A stretch of 9,551 bases of DNA from the NCBI GenBank assembly GCA_027347545.1, contig DAIEQT010000519.1, positions 1-9,551 of the forward strand, written 5' to 3'. Source of the stretch: Ignavibacteria bacterium (GTDB lineage: Bacteria > Bacteroidota > Ignavibacteria > Ignavibacteriales > Melioribacteraceae). The notes beneath the pieces were generated by a model, which saw only the letters and a list, made by a program, of their open reading frames with translations, did no database searches and was not told where the DNA came from. Both the position numbers and the translations under genes were made by a program. Numbering within the stretch: the first letter of the stretch is position 1; the number at the start of each line of letters is the position of its first letter. Positions 7,146-9,551 of the stretch are shown piece by piece.

Positions 7146-7292
7146 ATGTCAGTTAGAAAGCCATTTGAACAAAGTTATTATCCGCCGGTGCCAACTAAAC
7201 TAACAAAGTTATTCCGGACTAATTTAGTTTGGCAGTTTTTCCGTTTTTTAGTTCTGAATATTAGAATGTTACGGATGATTCGTAAGCATTAA
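7146..7292 (+). CDS. 48-residue basic protein co-transcribed with the SQR-like gene
   Basis: The start at 7146 is chosen because GGAGG (7137-7141) lies 4 bases before it. The in-frame ATG at 7110 would overlap the flavoprotein's C-terminus and has no such site. The protein has a polar N-terminus (SVRKPFEQSYYPPVPTK, with a Tyr-Tyr-Pro-Pro run) and then a helix of about 25 residues, alternating bulky hydrophobic or aromatic residues with arginine (LVWQFFRFLVLNIRMLRMIR), ending in KH. It is strongly basic and amphipathic, with no signal peptide. The gap to the SQR-like stop is 14 bases, and it has the best ribosome site of the operon. I recognise no family. A small accessory subunit or membrane tether for the flavoprotein is an inference from position and composition only. 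Confidence 0.72.
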   Translation: MSVRKPFEQSYYPPVPTKLTKLFRTNLVWQFFRFLVLNIRMLRMIRKH

Positions 7293-7374
7293 CAGACTTA
7301 ACTTGCCTTTTGCTGACCACTCATATTTTACAGTGGGAATTGTTTGTAAAAAGATTTGTTTGGGTGTTTCATAA

Positions 7375-7425
7375 TTCTCTTGTGCCCTTTGTGTCTATCA
7401 AAGAAACACATTGGGCACTAGAGAA
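7375..7425. repeat. Imperfect hairpin at a convergent junction, second copy of repeat type
   Basis: The 22-base arms 7375-7396 and 7404-7425 match as inverted repeats at 18 of 22 positions around a 7-base loop. Words such as TTGTGCCCTTTGTGTC are shared in style with the hairpin at 3939-4008. It separates the converging stops at 7292 (plus) and 7453 (minus) and may act as a bidirectional terminator, although U tails are short. The rest of 7293-7452 shows only a weak 5-bp inverted repeat (CCACT 7317-7321, AGTGG 7332-7336). Confidence 0.65.
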
Positions 7426-7452
7426 AAATTTCACATACACTGAAAAATGTTT

Positions 7453-8754
7453 TTATAATTGATTTTCAAGGTACATTTCGTAGGAACCTAAGTCTAAGAA
7501 TCCGTGACCGGAAAGATTGAACAGAATTGTTTTTGCTTCGCCGCTTTCTTTACATTTTAGCGCCTGCACAATTGCTTCTTTTACAGCGTGCGAACTTTCC
7601 GGCGCCGGAACCAAACCTTCTGTTTGAGCAAACAGCTGAGCCGCTTGGAAAACTTCAACTTGTTCATAAGCATTTGCTGTTATGAATCCGTGATGATAAA
7701 GATGTGAAATGGTTGGAGCCATTCCGTGGTAGCGCAAACCGCCGGCGTGAATCTTCGGAGGAATAAATTGATGACCAAGCGTGTACATTTTTAACAAAGG
7801 TGTCATGCCAGCTTCATCACCAAAATCATATTCGAACTTTCCTTGCGTTAGTGATGGACATGAAGCCGGTTCAACTGCAATCACTTCCATATTCTTATGT
7901 GTGCCAGCCAGCTTATCACGCAAGAACGGGAATGATAGTCCAGCAAAATTACTTCCGCCGCCGGCGCAACCAATTACAATATCCGGATACTCATCCACCA
8001 TTTCCATTTGCTTTCTTGCTTCTTCACCAATTATTGTTTGATGAAGCATAACATGGTTTAGCACGCTGCCTAAACTGTAATTTGTATCATCGCGTTGAAC
8101 CGCAACTTCAATAGCTTCACTAATAGCAATACCAAGTGAGCCTGGAGAATCGGGATCCTTTTCCAAAACATTTCTTCCGGCATTAGTAAGATTTGTCGGA
8201 CTCGCATGAACTGTGGCTCCAAATAATTTCATAAAGGTTCTGCGATACGGTTTTTGATTGTAGCTTACTTTCACCATGAACACTTCACACTCCATTCCAA
8301 AATGTTTACACGCCATTGAGAGCGCACTTCCCCACTGTCCCGCTCCGGTTTCTGTTACAAGTTTTTTGATACCTGCTTTTTTATTGTAATAAGCTTGCGG
8401 GTAGGAAGTGTTGGTCTTGTGGCTTCCGGTTGGATTTGCGCCTTCATACTTGAAATAAATTTTCGCCGGCGTTCCCAAAGCGTTCTCTAGATTAGCAGCA
8501 CGAACAAGCGGTGTTGGCCGGCTTATTCTATAGAGATCGCGAACTTCATCTGGAATTTCAATGAATCTTTCTTGAGAAACTTCTTGCATGATTAAATCCA
8601 TTGGGAAGATTGCCGAAAGGTCTTGGGGTCCCGCCGGCTGCTTTGTTCCGGGATGTAATGGCGGCTCCATTGGTACCGGCATATCTGCCAAAATATTGTA
8701 ATAATGCGTTGGCATTTGCTTTTGTTCGAGAAAAACGATTTTGTTGCTAGACAT
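7453..8754 (-). CDS. trpB: Tryptophan synthase beta chain, TrpB2 type
   Basis: 433 residues of the PLP-dependent TrpB2 branch (longer than the roughly 395-residue TrpB1), which makes tryptophan from indole and serine. Seen: an N-terminal TrpB2-type extension, [10 protein letters not shown] (77-86), PLP-lysine K113 in GSHKTN (110-115), catalytic glutamate E135 in [14 protein letters not shown] (133-146), phosphate-binding GGGSN (265-269) and C-terminal [11 protein letters not shown] (413-423). Every key residue is intact. No trpA or other trp gene adjoins it in the window: downstream is a convergent operon. It therefore appears as a stand-alone gene, as TrpB2 often is. The ATG at 8754 has AGAGG (8760-8764) 5 bases upstream. 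The leader at 8808-8969 carries a tryptophan-codon attenuator, strong evidence that it is regulated by, and works in, tryptophan supply rather than serving only as a serine deaminase. Confidence 0.95.
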   Translation of the reverse strand: MSSNKIVFLEQKQMPTHYYNILADMPVPMEPPLHPGTKQPAGPQDLSAIFPMDLIMQEVSQERFIEIPDEVRDLYRISRPTPLVRAANLENALGTPAKIYFKYEGANPTGSHKTNTSYPQAYYNKKAGIKKLVTETGAGQWGSALSMACKHFGMECEVFMVKVSYNQKPYRRTFMKLFGATVHASPTNLTNAGRNVLEKDPDSPGSLGIAISEAIEVAVQRDDTNYSLGSVLNHVMLHQTIIGEEARKQMEMVDEYPDIVIGCAGGGSNFAGLSFPFLRDKLAGTHKNMEVIAVEPASCPSLTQGKFEYDFGDEAGMTPLLKMYTLGHQFIPPKIHAGGLRYHGMAPTISHLYHHGFITANAYEQVEVFQAAQLFAQTEGLVPAPESSHAVKEAIVQALKCKESGEAKTILFNLSGHGFLDLGSYEMYLENQL

Positions 8755-8788
8755 ATGAACCTCTTTTAATTAATGATAAAATTCAGAT

Positions 8789-8831
8789 AGAATGGTTCAC
8801 GGCGGGCAATAAAAAAGCCGTGAACGGTTCT
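8789..8831 (-). repeat. Second, alternative hairpin past the trp attenuator U-run
   Basis: The 3' arm of the terminator has a second partner downstream: AGAATGGTTCACGGC (8789-8803, plus strand) and GCCGTGAACGGTTCT (8817-8831) pair at 13 of 15 positions around a 13-base loop that contains the U-run. GCCGTG thus occurs on both sides of the same arm (minus strand 8843-8838 and 8803-8798). This fold can exist only in transcripts that have read through. It ends 25 bases before the trpB Shine-Dalgarno. Confidence 0.6.
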
Positions 8832-8846
8832 ACCATCCACGGCTTT
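8808..8846 (-). terminator. Attenuator terminator in the trpB leader
   Basis: On the minus strand AAAGCCGTG (8846-8838) pairs perfectly with CACGGCTTT (8822-8814). A further GGT/ACC pairing (8834-8832 with 8828-8826) forms inside, and the stem is followed at once by six U residues and AUU. It lies between the leader-peptide stop (8866) and the trpB start (8754), so it acts as a conditional stop for trpB rather than as the end of another gene. Confidence 0.9.
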
Positions 8847-8876
8847 AATAAAAATATTTATAGCATTAGGATAGCA
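8831..8876 (-). promoter_or_regulatory. Candidate antiterminator pairing of the trp leader
   Basis: TGCTATCC (8876-8869), covering the last leader codons, can pair with GGATGGTA (8838-8831), the upper 5' side of the terminator stem: 8 pairs, two of them G-U. A ribosome stalled on the Trp codons (8901-8890) would leave 8876-8869 free, and the terminator would be blocked. A ribosome reaching the stop (8868-8866) would cover it, and the terminator would form. Geometry fits classical attenuation; the pairing is modest and was found by eye. Confidence 0.5.
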
Positions 8877-8934
8877 GAGATAGTTTTCTCCACCACCACC
8901 AATTATTTGCAATATTTTGACTTCTTAAATTCAT
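8866..8934 (-). CDS. trpL: Tryptophan leader peptide with four consecutive Trp codons
   Basis: A 22-codon frame on the minus strand from ATG (8934-8932) to TAA (8868-8866), too short for routine gene finding. It begins MNLRSQNIANN, then has TGG four times in a row at 8901-8890 (W12-W15), then RKLSLLS. Four tandem codons for one of the rarest amino acids, followed by a GC-rich stem with a U tail and then trpB, is the signature of ribosome-mediated tryptophan attenuation as in the E. coli trpL system. No Shine-Dalgarno precedes the ATG. The TACCTTTG -7 box ends only 4 bases before it, so transcription probably begins at or within a few bases of the ATG and the peptide would be read from a leaderless mRNA. 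The peptide itself has no expected function once made. Confidence 0.88.
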   Translation of the reverse strand: MNLRSQNIANNWWWWRKLSLLS

Positions 8935-8938
8935 GGCG

Positions 8939-8969
8939 CAAAGGTAATTTAGTTTTAGCTTCCCGTCAA
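8939..8969 (-). promoter_or_regulatory. Promoter of the trpL-trpB unit
   Basis: On the minus strand TTGAC begins at 8969 and TACCTTTG occupies 8946-8939, with 20 bases between TTG and the octamer. This matches the Bacteroidota housekeeping promoter (TTG near -33, TAnnTTTG near -7). The start site is expected about 4-7 bases past the box, at or next to the leader ATG (8934). It is the best promoter in the window. Confidence 0.75.
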
Positions 8970-9014
8970 GTGAAAATTCTTTTCCGAACAGATTTTTCTC
9001 TATTACAATTAGTC

Positions 9015-9086
9015 CATGCTTTTAACAGTTTGATTCACACCACATTTCCGTCTAACCGATGTTTGCTGTCACACCGTAAAAGCATG
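9015..9086. repeat. Long-range inverted repeat with internal direct repeats in the divergent intergenic region
   Basis: CATGCTTTTA (9015-9024) and TAAAAGCATG (9077-9086) form a perfect 10-bp inverted repeat. ACAG (9025-9028) and CTGT (9066-9069) add four pairs after a 7-base bulge. Inside, TCACACC occurs twice in direct orientation (9035-9041 and 9069-9075). The element lies upstream of the trp promoter on one side and of the 9149 ORF on the other. It could be paired regulator sites, an RNA structure or a decayed mobile repeat; the sequence does not decide. The rest of 8970-9148 shows no gene. Confidence 0.5.
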
Positions 9087-9093
9087 AATAGGG

Positions 9094-9101
9094 TATTTTT
9101 G
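9094..9101 (+). promoter_or_regulatory. Candidate -7 box of the 39-residue ORF
   Basis: TATTTTTG fits TAnnTTTG and lies 47 bases before the ATG at 9149. No TTG is found at the usual -33 distance, so the call rests on one element in AT-rich DNA. Confidence 0.3.
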
Positions 9102-9106
9102 TTTCG

Positions 9107-9124
9107 CGGTTTTGAGGAAAACCG
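9107..9124 (+). repeat. Small perfect hairpin before the 39-residue ORF
   Basis: CGGTTTT (9107-9113) and AAAACCG (9118-9124) form a perfect 7-bp stem with the loop GAGG. It ends 15 bases before the ribosome site at 9140-9144. If transcription starts after 9101, it would open the 5' UTR, where it could stabilise the message or limit translation. The loop sequence itself resembles a Shine-Dalgarno. Confidence 0.5.
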
Positions 9125-9148
9125 ATTTATAAACCAGCCGAGGGATTT

Positions 9149-9268
9149 ATGATTTCAAAAAAGAATGTCTTGCGCATCTACGACGTGGTTTTTGTTCTAG
9201 CCATCATTGGCTTTTTCATAATGTCGTTTAAGTTTGTTCTCTCTTTAATTGTTCACGGTTACATCTAA
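9149..9268 (+). CDS. 39-residue single-helix membrane protein, unrecognised
   Basis: A frame from ATG 9149 to TAA 9266-9268 with GAGGG (9140-9144) 4 bases upstream. The protein begins MISKKNVLRIYD, positively charged. It continues with a hydrophobic helix, VVFVLAIIGFFIMSF (13-27), and a second hydrophobic stretch, FVLSLIVHGYI, to the end. The basic N-terminus suggests an N-in orientation in the inner membrane. I recognise no family. It could be a small regulatory or stabilising membrane peptide; a chance frame is possible at this length, but the ribosome site and coherent helix argue for a gene. It lies 146 bases before the sensor gene at 9415, with a weak terminator between. Confidence 0.55.
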   Translation: MISKKNVLRIYDVVFVLAIIGFFIMSFKFVLSLIVHGYI

Positions 9269-9276
9269 AATTAATG

Positions 9277-9288
9277 TACCAACTGGTA
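9277..9288. repeat. Short palindrome after the 39-residue ORF
   Basis: TACCA-AC-TGGTA is a 5-bp inverted repeat with a 2-base centre, 8 bases past the stop at 9268. It has the form of a dimeric-regulator half-site pair, but could be chance. A second short hairpin (CTTCA 9310-9314, TGAAG 9323-9327) follows. Confidence 0.3.
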
Positions 9289-9327
9289 TAAGTCGCAGTC
9301 ATACTAATACTTCATTTTTTATTGAAG

Positions 9328-9353
9328 AACAACCTTCCTCATTAGTTGTTTTT
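9328..9353 (+). terminator. Weak terminator between the 39-residue ORF and the sensor gene
   Basis: AACAAC (9328-9333) pairs with GTTGTT (9345-9350), a 6-bp stem with an 11-base loop, running into TTT then CCC. The stem is AT-rich and the U tail short, so termination would be partial at best. Confidence 0.4.
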
Positions 9354-9414
9354 CCCTTTCAAAAAAGTAGTTACTTTTATTTACCGTATTTCCAACTTTG
9401 ATTGGTATTGCCAA

Positions 9415-9551
9415 ATGAGAATTAATTTGAATTCTTTAACTAAGACAGCCATCGGCATAATCATATTATTACTTCAAAGTATTACGGCACAGCAGAGTAA
9501 CTTCAAGTTCGAGAGATTCACAATTAATAATGGCCTATCTAATAATTCTGT
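9415..9551 (+). CDS. N-terminus of a propeller-type two-component sensor protein (3' end outside window)
   Basis: Open from ATG 9415 to the window edge, 45 complete codons. It has a signal peptide with basic start (MRINLNSLTK), a hydrophobic core (AIGIIILLLQSI, 12-23) and probable cleavage near TAQ (24-26). The mature part begins FKFERFTINNGLSNNS (30-45). This FxxxTxxxGLSNNxV opening is typical of the periplasmic two-component-regulator beta-propeller (Reg_prop) sensors, which usually continue into a YYY domain, a membrane helix and a histidine kinase, sometimes as one-protein hybrid systems. Only the opening is visible, so the kinase part is expected, not seen. No Shine-Dalgarno is present. 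CAACTTTG (9393-9400), one base off TAnnTTTG, and a near-palindrome TTGG...CCAA (9402-9414) touching the ATG are the only upstream signals. Confidence 0.75.
   Translation, partial: MRINLNSLTKTAIGIIILLLQSITAQQSNFKFERFTINNGLSNNS

Noticed and set aside
7781..8051. Two overlapping plus-strand frames of 83-86 residues
   Set aside because: Antisense to the most conserved part of trpB, including the GGGSN loop.
9107..9124. Hairpin considered as a terminator for an upstream plus-strand gene
   Set aside because: No gene lies upstream on the plus strand and no U-run follows; it is better read as a 5' UTR element.
8820..9152. 110-residue plus-strand frame across the trp leader region
   Set aside because: It is antisense to the leader peptide, promoter and terminator, has no ribosome site, and shows no recognisable protein pattern; its Thr-Thr-Thr run is merely the complement of the Trp codons.
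1..9551. tRNA, rRNA, CRISPR array, transposase or attachment site
   Set aside because: No cloverleaf-like segment, regular spaced repeats, transposase motifs or terminal inverted repeats with target duplications were seen; the window looks like core chromosome.

Overview
This 9.55 kb AT-rich window looks like chromosome from the Bacteroidota/Ignavibacteriota side of the tree, most likely an ignavibacterium-like organism. The evidence is an S46 (DPP7/DPP11-type) peptidase, a small outer-membrane barrel protein, the start of a propeller-type two-component sensor, a TrpB2-type tryptophan synthase, and promoters that fit the Bacteroidota TAnnTTTG -7 box. The taxon is inferred from protein families; there is no rRNA here.

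Layout. (1) Positions 1-960, minus: 5' part of a GlmU-like nucleotidyltransferase that runs off the left edge and carries a palindromic insertion in its coding sequence. (2) 1095-1559 and 1718-3907, plus: a secreted beta-barrel protein closed by a strong terminator, then an S46 dipeptidyl-peptidase with the arginine typical of acidic-specific DPP11. (3) 3939-4008: a long imperfect hairpin at a convergent junction, followed by a minus-strand six-helix membrane protein with a His-rich loop (4041-4691). (4) 4798-7292, plus: an apparent operon of two tandem bacteriohemerythrins, a sulfide:quinone oxidoreductase-like flavoprotein and a 48-residue basic protein. (5) 7375-7425: a second hairpin of the same apparent repeat family, again at a convergent junction. 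(6) 7453-8754, minus: trpB2.

(7) 8755-8969, minus: the most striking part of the window, an apparently complete tryptophan attenuator in front of trpB2. A promoter (TTGAC, 20 bases after TTG, TACCTTTG) ends four bases before the ATG of a 22-codon leader peptide. The peptide has four consecutive Trp codons. A candidate antiterminator follows, then a GC-rich stem with a six-U tail, then trpB2 with its own Shine-Dalgarno. The spacing suggests that the leader peptide is translated from a leaderless mRNA. (8) 9015-9414: a non-coding divergent region with a long inverted repeat, a small hairpin, an unnoticed 39-residue membrane protein (9149-9268) and a weak terminator. (9) 9415-9551, plus: first 45 residues of a secreted/periplasmic propeller-type sensor protein.

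How the genes may work together. The hemerythrin/SQR operon links oxygen (or NO/sulfide) binding to sulfide oxidation into the quinone pool. The trpB2 unit is a self-contained tryptophan-responsive gene, which argues that this TrpB2 really works in tryptophan supply. The remaining genes are envelope and housekeeping functions with no evident functional link.
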